Shown here one piece after another: positions 28,525-36,851 of a DNA stretch of 64,000 bases (the first letter of the stretch is position 1; every line of letters starts with the position of its first letter). Source of the stretch: CAJXYS01 sp913063035. GTDB taxonomy: Bacteria > Pseudomonadota > Alphaproteobacteria > Rhodobacterales > Rhodobacteraceae. Under the pieces are notes generated by a model. That model did no database searches and was not told the origin of the DNA. It saw only the letters and a program-made list of their open reading frames with translations. The translations under genes and the position numbers were made by a program. The stretch spans positions 417,579 to 481,578 of the forward strand of contig NZ_JBOCEG010000003.1 in NCBI RefSeq assembly GCF_050586465.1, in the 5' to 3' direction.

Positions 28525-28710
28525 TCAGAACCGGGGCAGGGCGGCGCCCGGGGCCCGCCCCGGCACCAGCGCGTCCGGCCAGCCGAAGACAAGCTCGAAC
28601 GCGGCCAGCAGCAGGCAGGCCGCGACGACGGCCAGCACCAGCACGACATGCCGCGGGGATGGCGGGCGATGAACCCATTTCGCGGCCCGGAGCAGCCAGC
28701 GCAGCTGCAT
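28525..28710 (-). CDS. Small single-pass membrane protein downstream of hpt
   Basis: 61 aa: a basic N-terminus (MQLRWLLRAAKWVHRPPSPR), one membrane helix at about residues 21-43 (HVVLVLAVVAACLLLAAF) and a short Pro-rich tail. It starts four bases after the hpt stop on the same strand and ends next to the convergent lysR stop, so it fills the gap exactly. No family recognised. The positive-inside pattern predicts a cytoplasmic N-terminus. Confidence 0.65.
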   Translation of the reverse strand: MQLRWLLRAAKWVHRPPSPRHVVLVLAVVAACLLLAAFELVFGWPDALVPGRAPGAALPRF

Positions 28711-28714
28711 CGGC

Positions 28715-29254
28715 TCAGGCCTTGCGCCGGACCTTGCCGATATGCGGCAGGTTACGGTTGCGCTGCGCGTAATCGATCCCGTAGCCGACGACGAACGCGT
28801 CGGGGATCTCGAAGCCGGTCCAGGTGGCCTTGATCTCGACCTCGCGGCGCGACGGCTTGTCGAGCAGCGCGCAGACCTCCAGCCGTTTCGGCTCGCGCGA
28901 GCGGAGCAGCTTGACCACGTGGGCGAGCGTGAAGCCGGTATCGACGATGTCCTCCACCACCAGCACGTCGCGCCCGCCGATCTCGCCGCGCAGATCCTTG
29001 AGGATCCGCACCTCGCGCGAGCTTTCCATCGCGTTGCCGTAGGAGGACGCCTCGAGGAAGTCCACCTCCACCGGCAGGTCAAGCTCGCGCACGAGATCGG
29101 CGATGAAGACGAAAGACCCGCGCAGAAGCCCGACCACGACCAGCTTGTCGGTGTCCGCGAAATGCGCGTGGATCTCGCGCGCCAGTTCCTCGACGCGCGC
29201 GGCGATCGACTTGGCCGAGATCATCTCGTCGATCACGTAATCGGAATGGTCCAT
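28715..29254 (-). CDS. hpt: Hypoxanthine phosphoribosyltransferase
   Basis: 179 aa, standard length. The PRPP-binding motif VLVVEDIVDTGFTL is clear, with VVGLLRGSFVFIADL and the C-terminal VGYGIDYAQRNRNLP. It salvages hypoxanthine (and guanine) to IMP/GMP. The ATG at 29254 gives the family-like MDHSDYVIDEMISAKSIAAR start; an in-frame upstream extension is not conserved. A small membrane-protein gene follows four bases later. Confidence 0.95.
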   Translation of the reverse strand: MDHSDYVIDEMISAKSIAARVEELAREIHAHFADTDKLVVVGLLRGSFVFIADLVRELDLPVEVDFLEASSYGNAMESSREVRILKDLRGEIGGRDVLVVEDIVDTGFTLAHVVKLLRSREPKRLEVCALLDKPSRREVEIKATWTGFEIPDAFVVGYGIDYAQRNRNLPHIGKVRRKA

Positions 29255-29336
29255 GATGTCCCCTTGCATTCCCGATGCCATCCTAGGAAAAACGGCGCCG
29301 CGGTTATACCGCCGGAACACAGAACAGGCGAGCGCC

Positions 29337-29792
29337 ATGCCGACGCATGCGGAAAAACGGAACCTGCCCTATTCGGCGCAGCAGATGTACGACCTGGTGG
29401 CGGATGTGAACTCTTACCCCGAGTTCCTGCCTTGGTGCGCGGCCGCGCGCATCCGCGGGCGACACCCCTTCGACGAGGGCGAGGTGCTCGATGCCGACCT
29501 GGTGATCTCGTTCCGGGTGTTCCGCGAACGGTTCGGGTCACGCGTCACGCTGCGGCCGGACCAGACGATGATCGACGTCGAGTATCTCGACGGTCCGTTC
29601 AAGTACCTGAACAACCACTGGCATTTCACCCCGCAGCCCGGGGGCGGCTGCGAGGTCGATTTCTTCGTCGATTTCGAGTTCCGCTCGCGCACCTTGCAGG
29701 CGCTGATCGGCGTCGTCTTCAACGAGGCGATGCAGCGCATCGTGGCGGCTTTCGAGAAACGGGCGGAGGCACTCTATGGACGCGAGAGCTGA
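29337..29792 (+). CDS. RatA/COQ10-like START-domain protein
   Basis: 151 aa SRPBCC/START-fold protein. It contains YSAQQMYDLVADVNSYPEFL and WCAAARI, the COQ10/RatA pattern, and LQALIGVVFNEAMQRIVAAF at the end. Homologues bind ubiquinone (Coq10) or are annotated as RatA toxins; the ubiquinone-chaperone role is the more probable. The final 17 bases overlap the next gene, so translation is likely coupled. Confidence 0.88.
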   Translation: MPTHAEKRNLPYSAQQMYDLVADVNSYPEFLPWCAAARIRGRHPFDEGEVLDADLVISFRVFRERFGSRVTLRPDQTMIDVEYLDGPFKYLNNHWHFTPQPGGGCEVDFFVDFEFRSRTLQALIGVVFNEAMQRIVAAFEKRAEALYGRES

Positions 29793-31110
29793 CGACGCCG
29801 CACCGGTGACGGCGCGGCTTGGCGCCTTCGCGGCAGAGATGCCGGCGGACGGTATCCCTAGGCCGACGCGCGCGATGATGCGTCTTTCGCTCTTCGACTG
29901 GGCGGTCTGCGGCATCGCCGGCCGGGACGAGCCCGTGGCGCGGATCACGCGCGGGCTGGCGCTGGCCGATGGCGGCGCCGCGGAGGCGAGCGTGATCGGC
30001 GCCGGCCCGCGCCTGCCGGTCCGGGCGGCGGCGCTGGTCAACGGGGCGACCAGCCACGCGCTCGACTACGACGACACCCACTTCGCCCATATCGGGCACC
30101 CCAGCGTCGCGGTGATTCCCGCCGCCCTGGCCTTGGCCGAGAGAACCGGCGCCGATGGCGCGGCCCTGCTGGACGCGGCGCTGGTCGGCGTCGAGGCGTC
30201 GGTCCGGGTGGGGGTCTGGCTCGGGCGCGGGCATTACCAGACCGGGTTTCACCAGACCGCGACGGCCGGCACCTTCGGCGCGGCCGCCGCCGCGGCGCGT
30301 CTGCTCGGGCTGGATGCCGGCCGCGCGGCCCATGCGCTGGGGCTGGCCGCGACGCGGGCGGCGGGGCTCAAGTCGCAATTCGGCACGATGGGCAAGCCCT
30401 ATAACGCCGGCATCGCGGCGCAGAGCGGGACCGAGGCGGCGCTGCTGGCCGCGGCCGGGTTCGTCTCGACGCCCGAGGGGATCGAAGGCGAACAGGGCTT
30501 CGGCCCGACCCATGCCGGGGCGGCCGATCCCGCCGGGCTGGCCGGTCTCGGGACGGATTGGCTTTTCGACGGGATCAGCCACAAGTTCCACGCCTGCTGC
30601 CACGGCACCCATGCCATGCTCGAGGCGCTTGGCGAGATCGCCGGGCAGGGGGTGGCGCCCGGTGGCGTGGCGGCGGTGACGGTCACCACGCATCCGCGGT
30701 GGCTGCGGGTCTGCAACCAGCCCGCGCCACGGACCGGGCTCGAGGCCAAGTTCAGCTATCGCCTGACGGCGGCGATGGCCCTGGCCGGGCGGGACACCGG
30801 CGCGCTGGACACCTTCGGCGACCGGGCCGCGTCGGACCCGGCGCTGGTCGCGCTGCGTGACAAGGTGACGGTCGAGACGGACGAGACCCTGCCCGAGACC
30901 GCCGCCCGCGTGTCGGTGTGGCTGAGCGACGGGCAGCGGCTGGAGGCCGCGCATGATCTCGCGGCACCGATGCGCCTGGAGACCCGCCAGGCGAAGCTTC
31001 GCGCCAAGGGGGCGGCACTGCTGGGCGCCGAGGGGGCCGAACGGCTCTGGTCGGCGGTGACGGCAGGCGACGTCGCGGCGCTGGCGGAGCTGTTGCGTCA
31101 GCCGGCCTGA
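29776..31110 (+). CDS. MmgE/PrpD family protein
   Basis: 444 aa, the family's usual size (2-methylcitrate dehydratase PrpD and immune-responsive gene 1/aconitate decarboxylase relatives). Motifs NGATSHALDYDDTH, GYH-like GHYQTGFHQTATAGTFG and HKFHACCHGTHAML fit the active-site loops. It may be a dehydratase/lyase of a small carboxylic acid; no prpB or prpC is nearby, so the methylcitrate cycle is not supported. Its start overlaps the RatA gene by 17 bases and its end overlaps the convergent cinA end by 13. Confidence 0.87.
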   Translation: MDARADDAAPVTARLGAFAAEMPADGIPRPTRAMMRLSLFDWAVCGIAGRDEPVARITRGLALADGGAAEASVIGAGPRLPVRAAALVNGATSHALDYDDTHFAHIGHPSVAVIPAALALAERTGADGAALLDAALVGVEASVRVGVWLGRGHYQTGFHQTATAGTFGAAAAAARLLGLDAGRAAHALGLAATRAAGLKSQFGTMGKPYNAGIAAQSGTEAALLAAAGFVSTPEGIEGEQGFGPTHAGAADPAGLAGLGTDWLFDGISHKFHACCHGTHAMLEALGEIAGQGVAPGGVAAVTVTTHPRWLRVCNQPAPRTGLEAKFSYRLTAAMALAGRDTGALDTFGDRAASDPALVALRDKVTVETDETLPETAARVSVWLSDGQRLEAAHDLAAPMRLETRQAKLRAKGAALLGAEGAERLWSAVTAGDVAALAELLRQPA

Positions 31111-31583
31111 GCCGCCCGGATCAGCAGGCGCAGCGCGTGCTCGACGGTCGCGCGGCGCACGGCGTCGCGGCCGAGCGCACCGAAATCCACGGTCTCGGCG
31201 ACGGTCGCGGCGCCCGTGCGGGCAAGGCCGAAGCAGACGCGCCCCTCGGGCTTGCCGGGGCTGCCGCCGCCCGGCCCGGCGATGCCGGTGACCGACACGG
31301 CGAGCCCGGCCGCGGACCGCGCCAGCGCGCCCGCGGCCATCTCCGTCGCCGTGGCCTCGGAAACCGCGCCGTGGGCGTCCAGCGTCGCCGGCGCAACGCC
31401 CAGCATCTCTGTCTTGGCGGCGTTCGAATAGGTCACGAATCCGCGGTCGAACACGTCCGAGCTGCCGGGAATGTCGGTGATCGCCCCGGCGATCAGCCCG
31501 CCGGTGCAGCTTTCGGCCGTGGCGAGCGTCACGCCCGCGGCGCGGCAGGTCGCCAGCAGGTCCTCGGCCAGGGCGCGGGTCAC
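31098..31583 (-). CDS. pncC: CinA C-terminal-domain protein (nicotinamide-nucleotide amidohydrolase, PncC)
   Basis: 161 aa, only the amidase half of CinA. The active-site motif TAESCTGGLIAG is present, with YSNAAKTEMLGV and SVTGIAGPGGG. PncC deamidates nicotinamide mononucleotide in NAD recycling. The start is a GTG whose bases overlap the pgpA stop (ATGTGA). Last gene of the ispDF-pgpA-pncC operon. Confidence 0.9.
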   Translation of the reverse strand: MTRALAEDLLATCRAAGVTLATAESCTGGLIAGAITDIPGSSDVFDRGFVTYSNAAKTEMLGVAPATLDAHGAVSEATATEMAAGALARSAAGLAVSVTGIAGPGGGSPGKPEGRVCFGLARTGAATVAETVDFGALGRDAVRRATVEHALRLLIRAAQAG

Positions 31584-32074
31584 ATCAGCATCCCGTGCGA
31601 GATCGCCGCGGCCAGTGCCACGCCGATCGCCGCGAAGAGGCCGGCCACCACGTCGTCCAGCATGACCCCGGCGGCGTTGGGCTGGCGGTCGGCCCAGCCG
31701 ACGGGGCCCGGCTTCCAGACGTCGAAGAGACGGAAGAGCAGGAAGGCCCCGAGAATGCCGGGCCAGAGCGCCGTGAACCCGGCGCCGACATGCCAGGCGC
31801 CGGCCGAGACGGGGAAGAGCGCGATCCACTGGCCGACCACCTCGTCGATGACCACCTCCGAAGGATCGTGATCGGTCTTGCCGCGGGTCCATTCCGTCGT
31901 CGCCCACCAGCCGAGCGCCAGCGCCAGGATCGTGGCGAGGGCCAGCAGCGGAAAGCCCCCGGCAAGGTGCAGGGCCCAGGCCGCGGGAATCGCCGCCGCC
32001 GAGCCCCAGGTGCCCGAGGCCGGGCGGAGATGCCCGACATAGCCGAAGGTCGCGATGAGGTGCGGCATGTTCAT
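31580..32074 (-). CDS. pgpA: Phosphatidylglycerophosphatase A
   Basis: 164 aa membrane phosphatase of the PgpA family, removing phosphate from phosphatidylglycerophosphate to give phosphatidylglycerol. Signature strings ASGTWGSAAAIP, DHDPSEVVIDEVVGQW and FRLFDVWKPGPVGWAD are all seen, with three to four membrane segments. Its ATG overlaps the ispDF TGA (ATGA) and its own TGA overlaps the pncC start, so all three genes are translationally coupled. Confidence 0.95.
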   Translation of the reverse strand: MNMPHLIATFGYVGHLRPASGTWGSAAAIPAAWALHLAGGFPLLALATILALALGWWATTEWTRGKTDHDPSEVVIDEVVGQWIALFPVSAGAWHVGAGFTALWPGILGAFLLFRLFDVWKPGPVGWADRQPNAAGVMLDDVVAGLFAAIGVALAAAISHGMLM

Positions 32075-33222
32075 GTGCTGACCAGTGTCGCCGCGGCCAT
32101 GGCGGCGATCCCTTCCTCGCGGCCGGTGAAGCCCAGCCGTTCCGATGTCGTGGCCTTCACGCTGACGCGGTCGGGCGCGATGCCGAGCAACCCGGCCAGC
32201 CGCGCGCGCATGGCGCCGGCATGGGGACCGATCTTCGGCCGCTCGCAGATGATGGTGCAGTCGACATTGGCGATGCGAAAGCCGCGCGCCGCGACCCGTG
32301 CCACCGCGTGCGCCAGGAAGATGTCGCTTGCCGCGCCCTTCCATTGCGGATCGCTCGGCGGGAAATGCTGGCCGATATCGCCCTCGGCCAGCGCCCCGTA
32401 AAGCGCGTCGGTCACCGCATGCATGGCGACGTCGGCGTCGGAATGGCCCTGGAGCGCCCGGTCATGGGGCACCGCCACGCCGCAGAGCGTCACCCAGTCA
32501 CCCGGGCCGAAGCGGTGCACGTCGTACCCGGTGCCGCTGCGCACGTCCATATCCGTCTCCAGCAGTGCCGCGGCGCGGTCGAAATCCGCCGCCGTGGTCA
32601 GTTTCATGTTGGCCTCATCCCCCGCGACGATGGCCACGTCAAGCCCGGCGGCGCGGGCCACGGCCACGTCGTCCGCGGCGCTGCCGTCATCCGCGCGGTG
32701 AGCCGCCAGGATCGCCGCGAAGTCGAAGCCTTGCGGCGTCTGTGCGCGGTAAAGCCCGGCGCGATCCTCGACGCCGGTCACGACGCCCGCCGTGCCGCGC
32801 CAGAGCGCATCCGTGACCGCCAGCGCGGGGGCCGCCGCGGGGGCGGTGTCCAGCGCGGCAAGGACCCGGTCGATCACCGCCGGGGGCAGCAGCGGGCGGG
32901 CCGCGTCATGGATCAGCACCCGCGCGACGCCGTCGCCGGCGAGCGCCTCGAGCCCCGCGCGGACAGAGCCGCCGCGGGTCGCGCCGCCCGGCACCGTCTC
33001 GACCCCGTGACCGATGCATCCGGCGAAATGGGCGGCGTCGTCGGGATTGGCCACGACGAGGATCCGGTCGATGGCCGGATGGGCGTGAAACACGTCCAGC
33101 GTCCGCGCCAGCACCGGCCGGCCCCCGAGATCGCGATACTGTTTCGGAATCCCGCCGCCCGCGCGGATGCCGCGTCCGGCGGCGACGATCAGCGCCGCTG
33201 TCCTGTCCTGCCCCGTGGTCAT
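32071..33222 (-). CDS. ispDF: Bifunctional IspD/IspF isoprenoid enzyme
   Basis: 383 aa fusion. Residues 1 to about 225 are the IspD cytidylyltransferase (IVAAGRGIRAGGGIPKQY), joining CTP and MEP; residues about 226-383 are IspF (GYDVHRFGPGDW, with metal ligands in DVH, and LQGHSDADVAMHAVTDAL), making the cyclic diphosphate of the MEP pathway. The fused form is common in alphaproteobacteria. The divergent gap to dusB is 104 bases. Confidence 0.97.
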   Translation of the reverse strand: MTTGQDRTAALIVAAGRGIRAGGGIPKQYRDLGGRPVLARTLDVFHAHPAIDRILVVANPDDAAHFAGCIGHGVETVPGGATRGGSVRAGLEALAGDGVARVLIHDAARPLLPPAVIDRVLAALDTAPAAAPALAVTDALWRGTAGVVTGVEDRAGLYRAQTPQGFDFAAILAAHRADDGSAADDVAVARAAGLDVAIVAGDEANMKLTTAADFDRAAALLETDMDVRSGTGYDVHRFGPGDWVTLCGVAVPHDRALQGHSDADVAMHAVTDALYGALAEGDIGQHFPPSDPQWKGAASDIFLAHAVARVAARGFRIANVDCTIICERPKIGPHAGAMRARLAGLLGIAPDRVSVKATTSERLGFTGREEGIAAMAAATLVST

Positions 33223-33326
33223 GGGCGTTCTCTAGGCGGGAATCCGGGGGCTGTCCATCTCGGTCGCATTGCCTTCCATGCCTGTTTGCGCTAGCTATTT
33301 GGCATAAATGCACAAGGATTAGGCAT

Positions 33327-34307
33327 TTGACCATTCAAGTGGCAGATATCCCGCTCTCACCGCCGGTTTTTCTGGCACCCATGGCCGGCATCACCGATCT
33401 TCCGTTTCGAAAGCTCGTGGCGCGGTTCGGCGCCGGGTTGGTGGTATCGGAAATGGTGGCAAGCCAGGAAATGGTCGAGGCGAAACCCTCCGTGCGGGCG
33501 CGCGCCGAGCTTGACGCCGGCGACGGGCGGACTGCCGTGCAGATCGCCGGGCGCGAGGCGCACTGGATGGCCGAGGCGGCCCGCATGGCCGAGGATCTCG
33601 GCGCCCGGATCATCGACATCAACATGGGCTGCCCGGCCAAGAAGGTCACCAGCGGGCTCTCGGGCTCGGCGCTGATGCGCGACCCGGACCACGCGCTGCG
33701 CCTGATCGAGGCGGTCGTGCGCGCGGTGCGGGTGCCGGTGACGCTGAAGACCCGGCTGGGTTGGGACGACGACCTGCTGAACGCGCCGCAGATCGCCGCC
33801 TGGGCGCAGGGGGCCGGGGTGCAGATGATCACGATCCACGGCCGCACCCGCTGCCAGTTCTACAAGGGCGCGGCCGACTGGGACGCGATCCGCGCGGTCA
33901 CCGAGGCCGTCTCGGTCCCGGTCATCGCCAATGGCGACATCACCTCCGCCGAGACCGCGCGGCAGGCGCTGGCGCGCTCCGGTGCGCGGGGGGTGATGGT
34001 GGGGCGCGGCGTGCAGGGACGACCCTGGCTTCTGGCCCGTATCGCCGCCGATCTCTTCGGCACGCCGGCGCCCGACGTGCCCGAAGGCGCGGCCTTCAGC
34101 GACATGGTCGCGGCGCATTACGAGGACATGCTGGCCTTTTACGGCCGCGACCTGGGGGTGCGGGTCGCGCGCAAGCATCTCGGCTGGTACATGGACCGGG
34201 CCGGTGTCGACGCCGCGACCCGGCGCGCGATCCTCACCGAAAGCGATCCGGACCGGGCCCGCAGGCGGCTGGCCGATGCCCTCGCCCCGTGCGAGGCGGC
34301 CGCATGA
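33327..34307 (+). CDS. dusB: tRNA-dihydrouridine synthase DusB (NifR3)
   Basis: 326 aa FMN enzyme. The catalytic Cys102 lies in INMGCPAKKV; HGRTRCQFYKG and ANGDITSAETA are also conserved. It reduces uridines in tRNA D-loops. The start appears to be TTG at 33327, giving MTIQVADIPLSPPVFLAPMA, the usual N-terminus; no better ATG exists. It is the first gene of the dusB-ntrB-ntrC block (nifR3-ntrBC of Rhodobacter capsulatus). Its TGA overlaps the ntrB ATG. Confidence 0.96.
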   Translation: MTIQVADIPLSPPVFLAPMAGITDLPFRKLVARFGAGLVVSEMVASQEMVEAKPSVRARAELDAGDGRTAVQIAGREAHWMAEAARMAEDLGARIIDINMGCPAKKVTSGLSGSALMRDPDHALRLIEAVVRAVRVPVTLKTRLGWDDDLLNAPQIAAWAQGAGVQMITIHGRTRCQFYKGAADWDAIRAVTEAVSVPVIANGDITSAETARQALARSGARGVMVGRGVQGRPWLLARIAADLFGTPAPDVPEGAAFSDMVAAHYEDMLAFYGRDLGVRVARKHLGWYMDRAGVDAATRRAILTESDPDRARRRLADALAPCEAAA

Positions 34308-35383
34308 GCGGCCCGTCCTCTGAAACCATCTGGGCGTCGCTGCCCGTGCCGGCGCTGATTGTCGGGGCCGATGACCGGATCGAGGATCTGAACCCGGCCG
34401 CCGAGCTGTTCTTCAACACCTCGGCCAAGGGTCTGATTGGGGCGCCGGTCTGGGACCGGCTGATGGTTGACGCCCCGATCGAGGACAGCCTCGCCCGCGT
34501 GCGCAACGGTCATTCCGCGCTGTTCATGAACGATGTCGACGTCGGCACCGGCGACCGTGCGCCCACCGTCTGCAACATGCAGGTGGCGCCGCTTTCCGAT
34601 CGGTCGGACGCGGTCCTGCTGCTGATCGCCCCGCGCGAGATCGCCGGCCGGCTGGGCCGGGCGATGGGCGTCAAGAGCGCGGCGAAATCCGCGATCGGCA
34701 TGGCCGAGATGCTGGCCCACGAGATCAAGAACCCGCTGGCCGGGATCACCGGCGCGGCCCAGCTGCTGTCGATGAACATCGGCGCGGAAGACCGCGAGAT
34801 GACCGACCTGATCGTGGCCGAGACCCGGCGCATCCTGGGGCTGCTGGACCAGGTGGAACAGTTCGGCAACCTGCGCGCACCCGAGAGGCGGGCGGTCAAC
34901 ATCCACGACATTCTCGACCGGGCGCATAAGTCGGCCGCGCTCGGCTTCGCGGCCAAGATGACGATCCGCGAGGATTACGACCCGTCGCTGCCGCCGACCT
35001 GGGGGGATACCGACCAGCTGCTGCAGGTGGTCCAGAACCTGATGAAGAACGCCGCCGAGGCCGCCGGCCCCGAGGGCGGGACGATCACGCTGCGCACCTT
35101 CTACGAGCTCAGCCTCCGGCTGCGCAAACCCGACGGCAGCGCCGGGGCGGTGCCGCTCCAGGTGGAGATCATCGATGACGGGCCGGGCCTGCCGCCCGAG
35201 ATCGCCGGCGACATCTTCGAGCCCTTCGTCTCCGGGCGCGAGAACGGCACCGGGCTCGGGCTGGCGCTGGTCTCCAAGATCGTCTCCGAACATGACGGCT
35301 GGATCGCGGTCGACTCGGTGCCCGGCCGCACCGTGTTCCGCGTCTCGCTGCCCGTCGCCCCGAAAGAGGAACGCCCCGAATGA
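34304..35383 (+). CDS. ntrB: Nitrogen-regulation sensor kinase NtrB
   Basis: 359 aa soluble kinase: an N-terminal PAS domain (about residues 8-115), HisKA with MLAHEIKNPLAGI (His139), and HATPase motifs NLMKNAAEAA, DDGPGLP and GTGLGLALV. It senses nitrogen status through PII and sets NtrC phosphorylation. The ATG lies within the dusB stop (ATGA), so the genes are coupled; ntrC follows 16 bases later. Confidence 0.96.
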   Translation: MSGPSSETIWASLPVPALIVGADDRIEDLNPAAELFFNTSAKGLIGAPVWDRLMVDAPIEDSLARVRNGHSALFMNDVDVGTGDRAPTVCNMQVAPLSDRSDAVLLLIAPREIAGRLGRAMGVKSAAKSAIGMAEMLAHEIKNPLAGITGAAQLLSMNIGAEDREMTDLIVAETRRILGLLDQVEQFGNLRAPERRAVNIHDILDRAHKSAALGFAAKMTIREDYDPSLPPTWGDTDQLLQVVQNLMKNAAEAAGPEGGTITLRTFYELSLRLRKPDGSAGAVPLQVEIIDDGPGLPPEIAGDIFEPFVSGRENGTGLGLALVSKIVSEHDGWIAVDSVPGRTVFRVSLPVAPKEERPE

Positions 35384-35399
35384 CCCAGGAGAAACACTG

Positions 35400-36773
35400 A
35401 TGGACGGCACGGTCCTGGTCGCCGATGACGACCGCACAATCCGCACGGTTCTGACCCAGGCGCTGACGCGCGCCGGGTGCAAGGTGCACGCGACCTCGTC
35501 GCTGACGACGCTGATGCGCTGGGTCGGCGAGGGGCGCGGCGACCTGGTGATCTCCGACGTCATCATGCCGGATGGCAACGGCTTGGAAATGCTTCCGAAA
35601 ATCTCGGCCGACCGGCCCGAGCTGCCGGTGATCGTGATCTCGGCGCAGAACACGATCATGACCGCGATCCAGGCCGAGGAGGCAGAGGCCTATGATTACC
35701 TGCCCAAGCCCTTCGACCTGCCGGACCTGATGAAGCGCGCCGCGCGCGCGCTGCAGGCGCGGCGCCGGGCACCGGCGCGCGCCGTTCCGGGCACACGGGC
35801 CGACGCCGAGCAGGACGAGCTGCCGCTGGTCGGCCGCACGCCGCAGATGCAGGCGCTCTACCGCCTGGTCGCACGGGTGATGAACGCCGAGTTGCCGGTA
35901 CTGATCAGCGGTGAAAGCGGCACCGGCAAATCATTGATTGCGCGTGCGATTCACGATTTCAGCGATCGGCGGACGCAACCCTTCGTCGTCGCCTCGGCCG
36001 AGGACCTGGCCGGTGTCGACGGCCCCTCGGCGGTGATCGCAAAGGCCAAGTCGGGATCGATCCTCTTCGACGAGGTGGGCGATTTCGACGCCGAGGCCCA
36101 GCTGCGCATCGTGCGGATGCTCGACAGTTTCGGCGACAGCGGCCCGCGGGTCATGGCGACGTCCCAGCAGGACCTGTCCCGGCGCATGGATGACGGCGCG
36201 TTCCGCGAGGACCTGTTCTACCGGTTGAGCGGCGTGACCCTGACCGTTCCGGCGTTGCGCGAGCGGGTCGACGACATCCCGCTCCTGACCGAGCACTTCC
36301 TGGTTCGGATCGGGCGCGACGGCTTCAGCCAGAAAACCCTGTCGGCCGATGCGATGGAAATGCTCAAGACCTACAGCTGGCCCGGCAATGTCCGCCAGCT
36401 CGAGAACACGATCCGCCGGCTCGCCGTCACCAGCCCCGAGGACGAGATCACCCGCGCCGATGCCGAGGCCGTCCTGTCCGGCCAGCCCGCGATGGAGCCG
36501 GTGGGCAGCGCAGGCGAGGGCGACAAGCTCTCGGCCTCGGTCGCGGCCCATCTGCGGCGCTATTTCGATCTGCATGGCGGGGTGCTGCCGCCGCCGGGGC
36601 TCTACCAGCGGGTCCTGCGCGAGGTGGAGACCCCGCTGATCGAGATCGCGCTCGACGCCACCGGCGGCAACCAGGCCAAATGCGCCGATCTGCTCGGCAT
36701 CAACCGGAACACGCTGCGCAAGAAAATCACCGATCACGATATTCGCGTGACTCGGCGCCGGAAATTGATGTAA
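35400..36773 (+). CDS. ntrC: Nitrogen-regulation response regulator NtrC (lacks GAFTGA)
   Basis: 457 aa: receiver domain with Asp53, AAA+ domain with Walker A GESGTGKS (171-178) and Walker B SILFDEVGD (about 220-228), arginine-rich region FREDLFYRL, and a C-terminal Fis HTH with NQAKCADLLGINRNTLRKK. The segment between Walker A and B is about 42 residues, some 20 shorter than in sigma-54 activators, and the GAFTGA loop is missing. R. capsulatus NtrC has the same deletion and activates the sigma-70 holoenzyme. So this protein should not act with sigma-54. AGGAG precedes the ATG. Confidence 0.96.
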   Translation: MDGTVLVADDDRTIRTVLTQALTRAGCKVHATSSLTTLMRWVGEGRGDLVISDVIMPDGNGLEMLPKISADRPELPVIVISAQNTIMTAIQAEEAEAYDYLPKPFDLPDLMKRAARALQARRRAPARAVPGTRADAEQDELPLVGRTPQMQALYRLVARVMNAELPVLISGESGTGKSLIARAIHDFSDRRTQPFVVASAEDLAGVDGPSAVIAKAKSGSILFDEVGDFDAEAQLRIVRMLDSFGDSGPRVMATSQQDLSRRMDDGAFREDLFYRLSGVTLTVPALRERVDDIPLLTEHFLVRIGRDGFSQKTLSADAMEMLKTYSWPGNVRQLENTIRRLAVTSPEDEITRADAEAVLSGQPAMEPVGSAGEGDKLSASVAAHLRRYFDLHGGVLPPPGLYQRVLREVETPLIEIALDATGGNQAKCADLLGINRNTLRKKITDHDIRVTRRRKLM

Positions 36774-36851
36774 TCTCGCAACATCTTATGTGGCCGATTG
36801 GCGTCTCTCGCCGGTCGGGCTCTTCGACGGCACGCAAGGCAAGAGGGTGGC

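Noticed and set aside
29776..31110. 2-methylcitrate dehydratase (prpD) of a propionate pathway
   Set aside because: No prpB, prpC or acnD-like gene is nearby, and MmgE/PrpD proteins have varied substrates.
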